Shown here: positions 27,997-36,650 of the stretch, piece by piece | Layout: each line of letters opens with the position of its first letter | How positions within the stretch are numbered: position 1 is the first letter of the stretch | Assembly (NCBI RefSeq): GCF_001273845.1 | Contig: NZ_JHBW01000065.1 | Location: 186,001 to 250,000, forward strand | Origin: Leucobacter musarum subsp. musarum | Lineage (GTDB): Bacteria; Actinomycetota; Actinomycetes; Actinomycetales; Microbacteriaceae | Reading direction: 5' to 3' | DNA length: 64,000 nt | Translations under genes and position numbers: made by a program | The notes under the pieces: model-generated | Database searches by the model: none | Told to the model about the DNA's origin: nothing | Seen by the model: only the letters and a program-made list of their open reading frames with translations

Positions 27997-28779
27997 ATGA
28001 CTCAGGTTGATCCGTACGCAAAGGTCCGCCTCGATGGGAAGCGTCTCATCGTCACCGGCGGCGGCAGCGGAATGGGCAAGGAAGCGGCGCTGCTGTTCGC
28101 TGGACGCGGGGCGAAGGTGACGATCGCTGACGTGAACGTCGCCGGCGCTGAAGCCGTCGTCGAGCAGATCACGGCCGCGGGCGGCGCGGCGCACTTCGTC
28201 GAGACGAACCTCACCGTCGATGCCGACGTGCAGCGCCTCGTCGAGCGCGCAGTGGCGCAGTACGACGGGCTCGATGGTGCCTTCAACAACGCCGGCATCA
28301 TCGGGCCGACCGGTTCGGTCGCCGACCTCAGCTTCGACGAGTGGCAGAAAGTCATCGCGGTGAACCTCAACGCGGTGTTCCTCTCGCTGAAGCACGAGAT
28401 TAACTACCTCGTCGAGAACGGTGGCGGCTCCATCGTCAACACCGTGTCGACCGCGGGTCGCTTCGCCTACCCGAACCTGCCCGCGTACGTCGCGAGCAAG
28501 CACGGTGCGCTCGGTCTCACCCGCCAGGCCGCCTACGACTACGCCGGCCGAGGCCTGCGCATCAACGCGGTGCTGCCCGGATCGACCGAGACCCCACTCG
28601 CGGCGGCGGCACTTGAGGATCCGGTGATCGCCGAGGGCGTGAAGAAGGCGCAGCCGATCGGTCGCTTGGGCCAGCCCGCCGAGATCGCCGAGGTGGCGGC
28701 GTTCCTGCTGTCCGACGCTGCGTCGTTCGTGGTCGGCGCCGACTTCTACGTCGACGGCGGTGTGAGCGTCAACCCGTAA
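27997..28779 (+). CDS. Short-chain dehydrogenase/reductase
   Basis: The 260-residue enzyme is a classical SDR. The Rossmann motif TGGGSGMG is at 20-27, NNAG at 97-100, catalytic Ser151 in NTVSTAG, and Tyr164 and Lys168 in YVASK. The C-terminal FYVDGGVSVNP is typical. It oxidises or reduces an alcohol/ketone pair with NAD(P); the substrate is unknown. ATG 27997 follows AAAGGAG. Its divergent TetR partner and operator suggest induction by a small molecule, perhaps its substrate. Confidence 0.9.
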   Translation: MTQVDPYAKVRLDGKRLIVTGGGSGMGKEAALLFAGRGAKVTIADVNVAGAEAVVEQITAAGGAAHFVETNLTVDADVQRLVERAVAQYDGLDGAFNNAGIIGPTGSVADLSFDEWQKVIAVNLNAVFLSLKHEINYLVENGGGSIVNTVSTAGRFAYPNLPAYVASKHGALGLTRQAAYDYAGRGLRINAVLPGSTETPLAAAALEDPVIAEGVKKAQPIGRLGQPAEIAEVAAFLLSDAASFVVGADFYVDGGVSVNP

Positions 28780-28802
28780 GCGCGTCGCGCTCGATGCGCT
28801 CG

Positions 28803-28881
28803 CTGCGGATTGGTGTCACTTTGTGCTGTCTCAACCGCGAAATCGGCTTCGAACGCCGCACAAAGTGACACCAATCCGCAG
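28803..28881. repeat. Long perfect palindromic element, possible bidirectional terminator
   Basis: The arms 28803-28826 and 28858-28881 are perfect reverse complements over 24 nt, containing GATTGGTGTCACTTTGTGC and its partner, around a 31-nt loop that holds a small CGAA/TTCG stem. It lies between two convergent genes, so it could stop transcription from both. Its arms resemble the degenerate element at 22126-22192, which suggests a repeat family rather than a simple terminator. Confidence 0.75.
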
Positions 28882-28934
28882 GGCGCCGGCGCTGGCACGG
28901 GCCGGTGGGAGAGCGTCGAGCGCAGAGCGACGCG

Positions 28935-30467
28935 CTAGACGCTGCCGCCGAGCTCGCCCGTGAGGCGGGCGTGCATCGTGCGGCTGACGGTGTTCATGCC
29001 GACGAACTCCACGGTTGCCCCGTACTGGCGGTACTTCGTTTCGATGGCGTCGAGCGCCGCCACGGTCGAGGCATCCCAGACGTGCGCGCCGGTTAGGTCG
29101 ATGACGACGTGCGCAGGATCGCGGTGGTATTCGAACAGAGTCGTGAGGTCGTTGCTCGAAGCGAAGAAGAGCTCGCCCGTGACGGTGTAGCGCACGGACG
29201 GCTCGGCGATCCCGCTCGCCGCATCGCTCGCACTGACCTCGCGCTGCACGTCGACGACGCGCGCGACCCGGCGCACGAACAGCACGGACGCGACGATGAC
29301 GCCGCCGATGACGCCGACGGCGAGGTTGTGGGTCGCGACGACGAGGGCGACGGTCGCGAGCATCACGAAGGTCTCGCTCTTGGGGAGGCGTCGCAGCGTC
29401 GCGGGCGCGATCGAGTGCCAGTCGAAGGCGCCGATCGACACCATGATCATGACGGCCACGAGTGCCGCCATCGGAATCAGCGAGACCACGTCTCCGAGGG
29501 CGACCACGAGCACGAGCAGAAAGACGCCGGCCAAGAACGTCGAGATGCGGGTGCGCGCTCCCGACGCCTTCACATTGATCATCGTTTGACCGATCACGGC
29601 GCAGCCGCCCATGCCGCCGAACAGCCCCGACATCATGTTCGCAACGCCCTGCCCCCAGCTCTCTCGGGTCTTGTTCGAGTGGGTGTCGGTGATCTCGTCG
29701 ACGAGCTTCGCCGTCATGAGCGACTCCATGAGCCCGACGAGTGCCATCGCGAACGCGAACGGTGCGATCGTGGCGAAGGTCTCCCAGGTGAGCGGCACGT
29801 GCGGAATGAAGAGCTCGGGCAGGCTCTGCGGCAGTTCGCCCTGATCGCCGACGGTCGGCACCGCGATGCGCGCGACGACCACGACGACGGTGACCACGAT
29901 CACGGCAATGAGCGGTGCGGGGATTGCGGTGGTGAGCTTGGGGAAACCGAGCAGGATCGCGATGCCGAACACGACCAGCGGGTACACGAGCCAGGGCACC
30001 CCGATGAGGTGTGGCAGCTGCGACAGCATGACGAGGATCGCGAGCGAGTTCACGAAGCCGACCATGACGCTGCGCGGAATGAAGCGCATGAGCTTCGCGA
30101 CACCGCTCACGGCGAAGAGGATCTGGAAGACGCCGGCGAGGATCACCGTGGCGATGAACATGTCCATGCCGTAGGTGGGGGCGACGGGCGCGATCACGAG
30201 TGCCACGGCGCCGGTGGCGGCCGAGATCATGGCTGGCCGACCGCCGACAAAGGCGATCGTCACGGCCATGATGAAGGAGGAGAAGAGCCCGACTTTGGGG
30301 TCGACCCCGGCGATGACCGAGAAGGCGATGGCTTCGGGGATCAGGGCGAGCGCGACGACGAGCCCGGCGAGCACCTCACGGGTGAGGAGACGCGGTGATC
30401 TGAGCGCGCCGAGCACGGAGGGCTCGGCAGCGGCGCGGTTCTGCGCCGCGAGGGGAGTGCGGTTCAC
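28935..30467 (-). CDS. SulP-family anion transporter with STAS domain
   Basis: The 510-residue protein has a SulP membrane domain (about 10-14 segments, residues 25-395) with [21 protein letters not shown], the family's signature region, and a C-terminal STAS domain (about 405-505) with [19 protein letters not shown]. SulP carriers move sulfate, bicarbonate or dicarboxylates; which one is not visible. GTG 30467 is the start. It diverges from the trehalose gene with a gap of about 150 bp. Confidence 0.9.
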   Translation of the reverse strand: MNRTPLAAQNRAAAEPSVLGALRSPRLLTREVLAGLVVALALIPEAIAFSVIAGVDPKVGLFSSFIMAVTIAFVGGRPAMISAATGAVALVIAPVAPTYGMDMFIATVILAGVFQILFAVSGVAKLMRFIPRSVMVGFVNSLAILVMLSQLPHLIGVPWLVYPLVVFGIAILLGFPKLTTAIPAPLIAVIVVTVVVVVARIAVPTVGDQGELPQSLPELFIPHVPLTWETFATIAPFAFAMALVGLMESLMTAKLVDEITDTHSNKTRESWGQGVANMMSGLFGGMGGCAVIGQTMINVKASGARTRISTFLAGVFLLVLVVALGDVVSLIPMAALVAVMIMVSIGAFDWHSIAPATLRRLPKSETFVMLATVALVVATHNLAVGVIGGVIVASVLFVRRVARVVDVQREVSASDAASGIAEPSVRYTVTGELFFASSNDLTTLFEYHRDPAHVVIDLTGAHVWDASTVAALDAIETKYRQYGATVEFVGMNTVSRTMHARLTGELGGSV

Positions 30468-30616
30468 CGGACTACTGTACCTCCGGCGAGCACCGGTCTG
30501 ATCACGCCGAAGCCGAGCAGCCGGTCGCGCGTTTCATGACCGGACATCAGAGGTCAAGGGGCAGCGCGATCCCGGGCTCGATCAGTAGAATTTGGGTGAA
30601 GCCACTGGGAGGTGCG

Positions 30617-32920
30617 ATGACCGGATTGCAGGGACTCACCGGAGGGCGCGAGCTGGTGATGGTGTCGAACCGTTTGCCGGTCGACCGGGTCGTCGAAGCC
30701 GATGGGTCGACGGCGTGGCGCACCTCGCCGGGAGGCCTGGTGACCGCGGTCGAGCCGATCGTTGAACAGCTCGGATGTGTGTGGGTGGGCTGGGCAGGCA
30801 GCGCCGACGAACACGTCGATCCGTTCGAGATCGGGCGGATGCGCCTCGAACCCGTCGAGCTCTCCACCGACGATGTCGAGCTGTACTACGAGGGCTTCTC
30901 GAACGGCACGCTGTGGCCGCTCTATCACGATGTCATCGCCCCGCCCGAGTTTCACCGGCAGTGGTGGGATCGCTATCGCAAGGTGAACCAGCGCTTCGCG
31001 GAGCGCGTCGCCGCAGTGGCGGCCGAGGGCGCGATCGCCTGGATCCACGACTATCAGCTGCAACTGGTGCCCGCGATGCTGCGCGAGCTGCGACCCGATC
31101 TTACGATCGGCTTCTTCCTGCACATCCCCTTCCCGCCCCGCGGCCTCTTTGAACAGTTGCCTTGGCGCCGCTCGATCATCTCGGGGCTGCTGGGCGCCGA
31201 TGTCATCGGGTTCCAGCGCGTGCCCGACGCCATCAGCTTCCGCACGATCGCCGATCGGTACACGCACACGCAGGCGCTGGGCAACACGATGGTGCTGCCG
31301 GCGACGACCGATGCCCCGGGCCGCACGGTGCTGGCGCAAGAGTTTCCGATTTCGATCGACGCGGCGGCGTTCGCCGAGGTCGCACGTCGCCCGGAAACCC
31401 AGGATCGCGCTCGCCAGATCCGCGCGGAGCTCGGCAACCCGAAGACCGTGATGCTCGGGGTGGATCGCCTGGACTACACCAAGGGAATCCGTCACCGGCT
31501 GAAGGCGTTCGACGAGCTATTGATCGACGACGAGATCGACGCCTCGCAGATCGTGCTGGTGCAGGTCGCGAGCCCGAGTCGTGAACGCGTCGACGCCTAT
31601 CGACAGCTGCGCGACGAAGTCGAGGTGACCGTGGGGCGCATCAATGGCGAGCACGGCACCATCGGCCACGCACCGCTCGTCTACCTGCATCGCGGGTACT
31701 CGCGGGAGGAGATGGTGGCGATGTATTTGGCCGCCGATGTGCTGGTCGTCACGCCGCTGCGAGACGGCATGAATCTCGTCGCCAAAGAGTACGTCGCGTG
31801 CCGAGAAGACGAGCAGGGCGTGCTCATTCTCAGTGAGTTCGCCGGCGCGGCTGATGAACTCCGCGACGCGTTGCTGGTGAACCCGCACGACATCGAGGGC
31901 TTGAAAGCGGCGATGCTACGGGCGGTGCACATGCCGCAGGAGGAGCAGCACCGGCGCATGCACGGCATGCGGCGCGCGGTGCACGACAACGATGTGGCGC
32001 ACTGGGCGTCGGGGTTCTTGGGATCGATGACCGCGATCTCGGAATCGCGCGCGACGGCACACACCGGCGGGCCCGAAGACGGCATGACCGGGCCGATCTC
32101 GATCGTGCCCCCGGCCTTCGTGCCGCGCAGCGTCGGAGACCGGTTGCGGCGCATCGCGACCGCGTCATCGCTGCTTGTCGCCACCGACTTCGACGGCACC
32201 ATCGCGCCCATCGTGCGCCGACCGCAGGATGCGCGCATGCTGCCGCGCGCTCGCCAAGCGCTTGAGCTGCTGAATGCGGCGCCTGGGGTGCGCGTCGCAC
32301 TGCTGTCGGGCCGCTCGCTCGACGGTCTGGCCGAAACCGGCACCGGCACGGGAGGCGAGGGGTGGATCATCTCGGGATCGCACGGCTCGGAACTCACCGG
32401 CCTCGAGCTGCCCGGCGTCTCGGGGGCCGACGGTGGAGCACCCACGGCCGAAGAGGTCGAGTGGCTGCAGCGGGTGAATCGTCGCTTCGAACGCGTGCTC
32501 GGCGGTGAACCCGGCGTGCGACTGGAACGGAAGCCGTTCGGCATCGCGGTGCACACCCGTGAAGTGCGCGACCCCGACCAGAGTCGCGAGTTGCAGGCAG
32601 CAGCGGTCGAACTCGGCATCGCCGAGGGGTTGCACGTGCGCGAGGGCAAAGAGGTGCGCGAATTCTCGGTGCGCGCGTCGAACAAGGGTGCGGTGCTGCA
32701 GAGCATTCGCGATGCCCTGCCCAGCGGCCCCGTGCTCTTCCTGGGCGATGACGTCACCGACGAAGACGCCTTTGCCGTGCTGGGGCCCGACGATCTCGGC
32801 ATCAAGGTTGGGCCTGGCGACACGGCGGCGACCGGGCGCGTGCCCGATCCGGAAACCGTCGCCGCAGTGCTCGCCCGACTGGTCGAACTGCGCACCGGCA
32901 TCGTCATCGGCTCCGACTGA
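30617..32920 (+). CDS. Fused trehalose-6-phosphate synthase/phosphatase (OtsA-OtsB)
   Basis: The 767-residue protein joins both trehalose-making enzymes. The N-terminal part (about 10-480) is a GT20 synthase with VMVSNRLPVDR, WIHDYQLQLVP and VDRLDYTKGI, joining glucose from a nucleotide sugar to glucose-6-phosphate. The C-terminal part (about 510-755) is an HAD phosphatase with DFDGTIAPI and FLGDDVTDEDAF, releasing free trehalose. Bacterial genomes usually keep these as two genes; the fusion resembles the eukaryotic arrangement. ATG 30617 follows GGGAGG. Trehalose protects against osmotic and drying stress and feeds envelope lipids in actinomycetes. Confidence 0.94.
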   Translation: MTGLQGLTGGRELVMVSNRLPVDRVVEADGSTAWRTSPGGLVTAVEPIVEQLGCVWVGWAGSADEHVDPFEIGRMRLEPVELSTDDVELYYEGFSNGTLWPLYHDVIAPPEFHRQWWDRYRKVNQRFAERVAAVAAEGAIAWIHDYQLQLVPAMLRELRPDLTIGFFLHIPFPPRGLFEQLPWRRSIISGLLGADVIGFQRVPDAISFRTIADRYTHTQALGNTMVLPATTDAPGRTVLAQEFPISIDAAAFAEVARRPETQDRARQIRAELGNPKTVMLGVDRLDYTKGIRHRLKAFDELLIDDEIDASQIVLVQVASPSRERVDAYRQLRDEVEVTVGRINGEHGTIGHAPLVYLHRGYSREEMVAMYLAADVLVVTPLRDGMNLVAKEYVACREDEQGVLILSEFAGAADELRDALLVNPHDIEGLKAAMLRAVHMPQEEQHRRMHGMRRAVHDNDVAHWASGFLGSMTAISESRATAHTGGPEDGMTGPISIVPPAFVPRSVGDRLRRIATASSLLVATDFDGTIAPIVRRPQDARMLPRARQALELLNAAPGVRVALLSGRSLDGLAETGTGTGGEGWIISGSHGSELTGLELPGVSGADGGAPTAEEVEWLQRVNRRFERVLGGEPGVRLERKPFGIAVHTREVRDPDQSRELQAAAVELGIAEGLHVREGKEVREFSVRASNKGAVLQSIRDALPSGPVLFLGDDVTDEDAFAVLGPDDLGIKVGPGDTAATGRVPDPETVAAVLARLVELRTGIVIGSD

Positions 32921-32962
32921 GCAGCCCAGGCACACGCGGCCGGGCGAAATCAACCCCGCTGA

Positions 32963-32993
32963 CACTCGATCCGCGAAATTCTACGATCGAGTG
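32963..32993. promoter_or_regulatory. Inverted repeat upstream of the YbdK-topoisomerase unit
   Basis: CACTCGATC (32963-32971) is the reverse complement of GATCGAGTG (32985-32993), with a 13-nt AT-richer spacer. It lies 43 bp after the trehalose gene and 56 bp before the next ORF. It could be an operator or a weak terminator. Confidence 0.4.
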
Positions 32994-33048
32994 ACAGGAA
33001 TGCGTCGCCGGTGATCTGCCGACGATGCTCACGCAGAGGGGAACGATC

Positions 33049-33267
33049 ATGGCTGAATTGTGGGAGCCCACGGACGAGATCGACGGAGACGAAGAGCTGG
33101 TCGTCACGGATCATCGCGATGAGGATCGCCCGCTCGTCGACGCTGCTGAGGAGCAGGCGGTCGAGGTTACCGCCGACGACCCGCGCGATGCGCTGGAAGA
33201 GCTGGGCGAAGATGTGTCGTCGTCGCCCGCGCGCCGGGCTGAGGACACTGACGGAAAGGCGCTCTGA
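33049..33267 (+). CDS. Small acidic protein of unknown function
   Basis: This 72-residue protein is unusually acidic (over a quarter Asp or Glu, as in DEIDGDEELVVTDHRDED) with no cysteine, signal or membrane segment; it is probably largely disordered. ATG 33049 follows GAGGGGAA. The stop is 2 bp before the YbdK ligase start, so the two are likely co-transcribed. I do not recognise a family. The coding case rests on spacing, ribosome-binding site and even acidic composition. Confidence 0.6.
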   Translation: MAELWEPTDEIDGDEELVVTDHRDEDRPLVDAAEEQAVEVTADDPRDALEELGEDVSSSPARRAEDTDGKAL

Positions 33268-33269
33268 GC

Positions 33270-34418
33270 GTGGGCCGCGCGGACGGAGCGCGGCGGAGCT
33301 TCGGCGTCGAGGAAGAGTACCTGCTGCTCGACGCCGAATCGGGCATCCCCGCCGATCGCGCCGCTCAGGTCGTCGCCTTGCGCCCGGAGCTGCGCGGCGA
33401 CGTTGATCGCGAGTTCTTTGCCAGTCAGCTTGAAACGGCATCACCCGTCTGCATATCGGGAGAGGAAGCCGACGAAGCCCTGCTGCGCTTTCGCGCGCTT
33501 GCGGGAGCGGCGGCGACCGAGGCCGGCGCGGTGCTCGCGAGCACGGGTCTGCCGCCGATCGGAGGAGAACACGAGGGCTCGGTCACGCCGAAAGCTCGCT
33601 ACCGAGAGATCCGAGCGGAACTGCGCGCGGCCGCCGCGCACCAGTACGTGACGGGCACGCACGTGCACGTCGCCGTGCCCTCGCCTGATGCCGGGGTGAT
33701 CGCCCTGCGCGGACTCGCCCGCTGGGCTCCGGCACTGCTCGCCATCACGGCGAACTCGCCTGTGTGGTGCGGTGAAGAGACCGGACTCGCGAGCTGGCGG
33801 CACATCAAGAGCATGTCTTGGCCGCTCGCGGGATATCCGCCGGAGTTCGCGGATGGTGCGGAGTACGAGCGCACGATCAGCACGCTCGTCGACACCGGGG
33901 TACTCATCGATTCTGGTGTGGTGACCTGGGTCGCGCGGCTCTCAGACCGCTTTCCGACCGTCGAACTGCGCATCGCCGATGCGCAGTTGCGCGCACAGGA
34001 TTCGGTGTCGTTTGCCTTGTTGGTGCGCGGACTCATCGACCGTATTCTCGCCGACTCCGAGTCGGGGAGCGCTCCGGTTCCGCTGGTTCCCGGACTCGTC
34101 GACGGCGCGATCTGGATGGCGGCCCGAGACGGCCTCACCGGATCGTTGATCGATCCGGCTGACGGCACCGCACGACCCGCGTCGGCCATGCTCGACGAGA
34201 TGCTCGCATTCGCGCTGCCGTCACTCGAGGCGTTCGGCGATGCCGAGCGGGTCGGCACCTATCTCGAGCAGCTGCGCACCACGGGCGGGCCGGCGCAACA
34301 CCAGCTCACGGCGTTCCGGGACGGTGGTGTGGACGGGCTGCTTGCGCTCTACCAAGAGGCTCAGGGTCAGGCACCCGCGCACGAGCAGTCGCCGTCAGAT
34401 TCGCACCCCCATGGGTGA
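33270..34418 (+). CDS. YbdK-family carboxylate-amine ligase (glutamate-cysteine ligase type 2)
   Basis: The 382-residue protein matches the GCS2/YbdK family: FGVEEEYLLLDAESG at the start, VTGTHVHVAVPSPDAGV in the middle and TVELRIADAQLRAQDSVSFALLVRGL later. The family forms an amide bond between glutamate and an amine such as cysteine, but in actinobacteria true products are often unknown (they use mycothiol, not glutathione). GTG 33270 is the start. The 3' end overlaps the topoisomerase IB start by 8 bp. Confidence 0.88.
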   Translation: MGRADGARRSFGVEEEYLLLDAESGIPADRAAQVVALRPELRGDVDREFFASQLETASPVCISGEEADEALLRFRALAGAAATEAGAVLASTGLPPIGGEHEGSVTPKARYREIRAELRAAAAHQYVTGTHVHVAVPSPDAGVIALRGLARWAPALLAITANSPVWCGEETGLASWRHIKSMSWPLAGYPPEFADGAEYERTISTLVDTGVLIDSGVVTWVARLSDRFPTVELRIADAQLRAQDSVSFALLVRGLIDRILADSESGSAPVPLVPGLVDGAIWMAARDGLTGSLIDPADGTARPASAMLDEMLAFALPSLEAFGDAERVGTYLEQLRTTGGPAQHQLTAFRDGGVDGLLALYQEAQGQAPAHEQSPSDSHPHG

Positions 34419-35469
34419 TGCGGCAGGCGGGGCCTCCGAGAGGCCCCGCCGATCTCGCGCGTCGAATCGACGCGGACGCCGTGGCGAACAGATCACGCGC
34501 GAGCGATCAGGCGATGCCTTCATCTACCGTCGGGGCGGGCGGCGCGTGACTGCGGCCAAGGAGATTGCGCGGATCGAAGCTCTGGCGATCCCGCCCGCCT
34601 GGAATGACGTGCGCATCGCGCGCTCGCCCGCGGCGAAAGTGCTCGCGCGCGGCATCGATGCTGCCGGCCGCACGCAGATGATCTATCACCCGAAGTTTCG
34701 GCAGCGCCGGGAACGCGAGAAGTTCGCGCGCCTAGGCCGTTTCGGCACCGCGCTTCCGAAACTGCGATCGCGGGTTGACCGTGATCTGCGCCGTCGTCGG
34801 CTCAGCCGCGAGCGCGTGGTCGCCTGCGTGATCCACCTGATCGACCTCGAATTCTTCCGCGTGGGCAACGCCGAGTACGCCGAGCAGCACGGGAGCTACG
34901 GCGTCACGACGCTGCGCGAGGAGCACATCTCGACCACGGGCAGCTCCGTGCGCTTCGACTTTGTCGGCAAGAGCGGCAAGCGGCACGAGCGACGAGTCGC
35001 CGACGCTCGAGTTGCGCGCCTGATCGCGCGTCTCGAGGAGCTTCCGGGCGCCGAGGTGTTCAGGTTTCTCGAAGACACAGGCGTTTCGCGGCGAGTGCGG
35101 AGTACCCATGTCAACGCGTATGTGAAGCGGGTGATGGGTGAGGAGTTCACGGCGAAAGACTTTCGCACCTGGGGCGGCAGTCGCATCGCGCTCTCTGCGC
35201 TGCTCGAGCAAGACGAGGCGGAGTTCACGACGGAACGGGCTGCCGCAGCCGCGGCGCGCGTGGCCGTGCAGGCGGCGTCGGCGCGACTGGGCAATACCCC
35301 GACGGTGACCCGGACGTCGTATATCGACCCGAGAGTGCTCGCCCTGGCGGAGGACGCCGAGGCTCGGGCTCGGCTTCGGAAGGCGCGAGTGAAGATGCGG
35401 ACGCGCGCGCACCTCAGCGTCGACGAGCAGTGCTTGCTCGTGCTGCTCGCGCGGCGTGCGCAAGGATAA
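34411..35469 (+). CDS. Type IB DNA topoisomerase (poxvirus-like)
   Basis: The 352-residue enzyme belongs to the bacterial/poxviral TopIB family. The N-terminal domain has IPPAWNDVRIARSP; the catalytic domain has RTQMIYHPKF, LIDLEFFRVGNAEYAEQHGS, GVTTLREEHIS, KDFRTWGGS (active-site arginine region) and the likely nucleophile Tyr304 in TSYIDPRV. It relaxes supercoils through a 3'-phosphotyrosine nick. ATG 34411 is favoured because homology extends upstream of later in-frame starts. A strong hairpin lies within its first codons (34426-34450), which may damp its expression relative to the ligase gene. Confidence 0.9.
   Translation: MGDAAGGASERPRRSRASNRRGRRGEQITRERSGDAFIYRRGGRRVTAAKEIARIEALAIPPAWNDVRIARSPAAKVLARGIDAAGRTQMIYHPKFRQRREREKFARLGRFGTALPKLRSRVDRDLRRRRLSRERVVACVIHLIDLEFFRVGNAEYAEQHGSYGVTTLREEHISTTGSSVRFDFVGKSGKRHERRVADARVARLIARLEELPGAEVFRFLEDTGVSRRVRSTHVNAYVKRVMGEEFTAKDFRTWGGSRIALSALLEQDEAEFTTERAAAAAARVAVQAASARLGNTPTVTRTSYIDPRVLALAEDAEARARLRKARVKMRTRAHLSVDEQCLLVLLARRAQG
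34426..34450 (+). terminator. Terminator-like hairpin inside the topoisomerase start
   Basis: GGCGGGGCCTC (34426-34436) pairs perfectly with GAGGCCCCGCC (34440-34450) around a 3-nt loop. It begins 8 bp after the YbdK stop but inside the topoisomerase coding sequence, codons 6-14. No T-run follows. Confidence 0.6.
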
Positions 35470-35479
35470 ACCTCGCGGT

Positions 35480-36028
35480 CTACTCCGCCGTGCCGACGGT
35501 GTTCACGGTGTGCGCGAACCGTTGGCGATAGCGATCGCCGGCCTCCGCGATAGCGGGTTCGCCCAAGACACCGACGGTCGCCGCGTCGGCGAGGAGGGGC
35601 GCTCCATCGGGGCCACGACCCACGACTCGCCCGCTCACCAACCACAGCGCATCGGCATCGAACGGGGCAGCTGCGAGGCGCGTGATCTGTCTGGCGAGCC
35701 AATCGCCGATCGGGCGATACCACCATTCCTCCGGTTGCAGCGGGTGAGCGGGCACCCCCGGCAGCGCGAGGCCGCTTTCGGCATCAATGCTGACCAGGCC
35801 GCTGAGGCTCGGCTCATGCGCTGCGATCACGTGCAACTGGGGGTGGCGTCGCAGCAGCGCCTCCACCTCGTAGAGCGAGTCGATACTGTGCGAGCGTCGA
35901 TCATCATCAGGCGTATGCGGCGCGGCGAGTCCGTCGACCCAGACGTGATCGTGGCCGAGCGGCTCGAGGTATTCGAGCCCGAAATCGAAGGGTACGTCTG
36001 CTGCGCCTCCCGGCATCACGAGTCCCAC
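35480..36028 (-). CDS. DUF6098-like protein
   Basis: This 182-residue protein resembles the actinobacterial DUF6098 family: a short domain ending with ESGLALPGVPAHPLQPEEWWYRP, WLARQI and ALWLVSGRVVGRGPDGAPL. The conserved ESG...PL...WW and GRVVGRGPD stretches are clear. The function is unknown. I use GTG 36028, preceded by GGGAGGA 6 bp upstream; the frame is open to 36169, so a longer form cannot be excluded. It converges on the topoisomerase gene with 10 bp between stops. Confidence 0.7.
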   Translation of the reverse strand: MGLVMPGGAADVPFDFGLEYLEPLGHDHVWVDGLAAPHTPDDDRRSHSIDSLYEVEALLRRHPQLHVIAAHEPSLSGLVSIDAESGLALPGVPAHPLQPEEWWYRPIGDWLARQITRLAAAPFDADALWLVSGRVVGRGPDGAPLLADAATVGVLGEPAIAEAGDRYRQRFAHTVNTVGTAE

Positions 36029-36335
36029 GCTGAATCCTCCCATTCGTGTCGTGCGAGCCGACCGGCACGTCACGCGCGGCGCACAGCGCACCGGCGAGAA
36101 TGGCGATCGTTGCGGTGCTGACGATGGTACGAGCGCTGCACCCGGTGAGACGAGCCCCTTGCGTATCACCGTGCGAGGCGGTTACCGTCTGGAGGCGCCG
36201 CGCAGTCGTTCGAAACGTACGGCATTCGATGTCGCAAGCGACCAGAGGCTAGCAACGCCGCGTGGAGCTGTCGAGGCCCTGCTGAGGTGGCGAGACGCGG
36301 CGTAGCGTCGAGTACACACGACGAAAGGATGACAC
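36029..36335. other. Intergenic region, no gene supported
   Basis: About 307 bp between the divergent DUF6098 gene and the Rho_N protein. Short frames exist on both strands but none has a good ribosome-binding site or recognisable sequence. It presumably holds the two divergent promoters; I see no convincing -10/-35 pair or palindrome. Confidence 0.5.
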
Positions 36336-36602
36336 ATGCCGAAGTCGAAAACTCCCCAGCTGAAGGATCCCGAGCTGTACGATCGCCTGCGCGATGAGGG
36401 CAACTCCGCCGAGAAAGCAGCGCGAATCTCAAACGCTGCCGCAAAAGAGGGCCGTTCGAAGATCGGCCGTCGCGGCGGTAACGCTGAAGATTACGAGGAT
36501 CGTACCGTGCCTGAACTGCGCCGTCGCGCGAAAGAGCTCGGCCTCAGCGGGTACTCCGGGCTGCGCAAGACAGAGCTCATTGAGCTGCTGCGCGACCACT
36601 GA
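36336..36602 (+). CDS. Small Rho-termination-factor N-terminal (SAP-like) domain protein, DUF7218 type
   Basis: The 88-residue protein has two parts: residues 1-50, KSKTPQLKDPELYDRLRDEG with a basic, Ala-rich helix and GRSKIGRRGG, as in DUF7218; and residues 54-88, a Rho_N/SAP-like fold RTVPELRRRAKELGLSGYSG with TELIELLRDH that usually binds nucleic acid. ATG 36336 follows GAAAGGA. Such proteins are widespread, small and basic, with no settled role; binding of DNA or RNA under stress is an inference. The downstream gene begins 48 bp later. Confidence 0.85.
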   Translation: MPKSKTPQLKDPELYDRLRDEGNSAEKAARISNAAAKEGRSKIGRRGGNAEDYEDRTVPELRRRAKELGLSGYSGLRKTELIELLRDH

Positions 36603-36650
36603 CATCTCTCGCTGACGCGCGGCAAACCGACGATACGAAGAGGAGTATGT

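Noticed and set aside
29109-30398. 429-codon plus-strand frame opposite the SulP transporter
   Set aside because: His/Asp/Arg-rich shadow of hydrophobic codons on the other strand.
36051-36305. 84-codon plus-strand frame between DUF6098 and the Rho_N gene
   Set aside because: No ribosome-binding site, biased composition and no recognisable family; left as intergenic.
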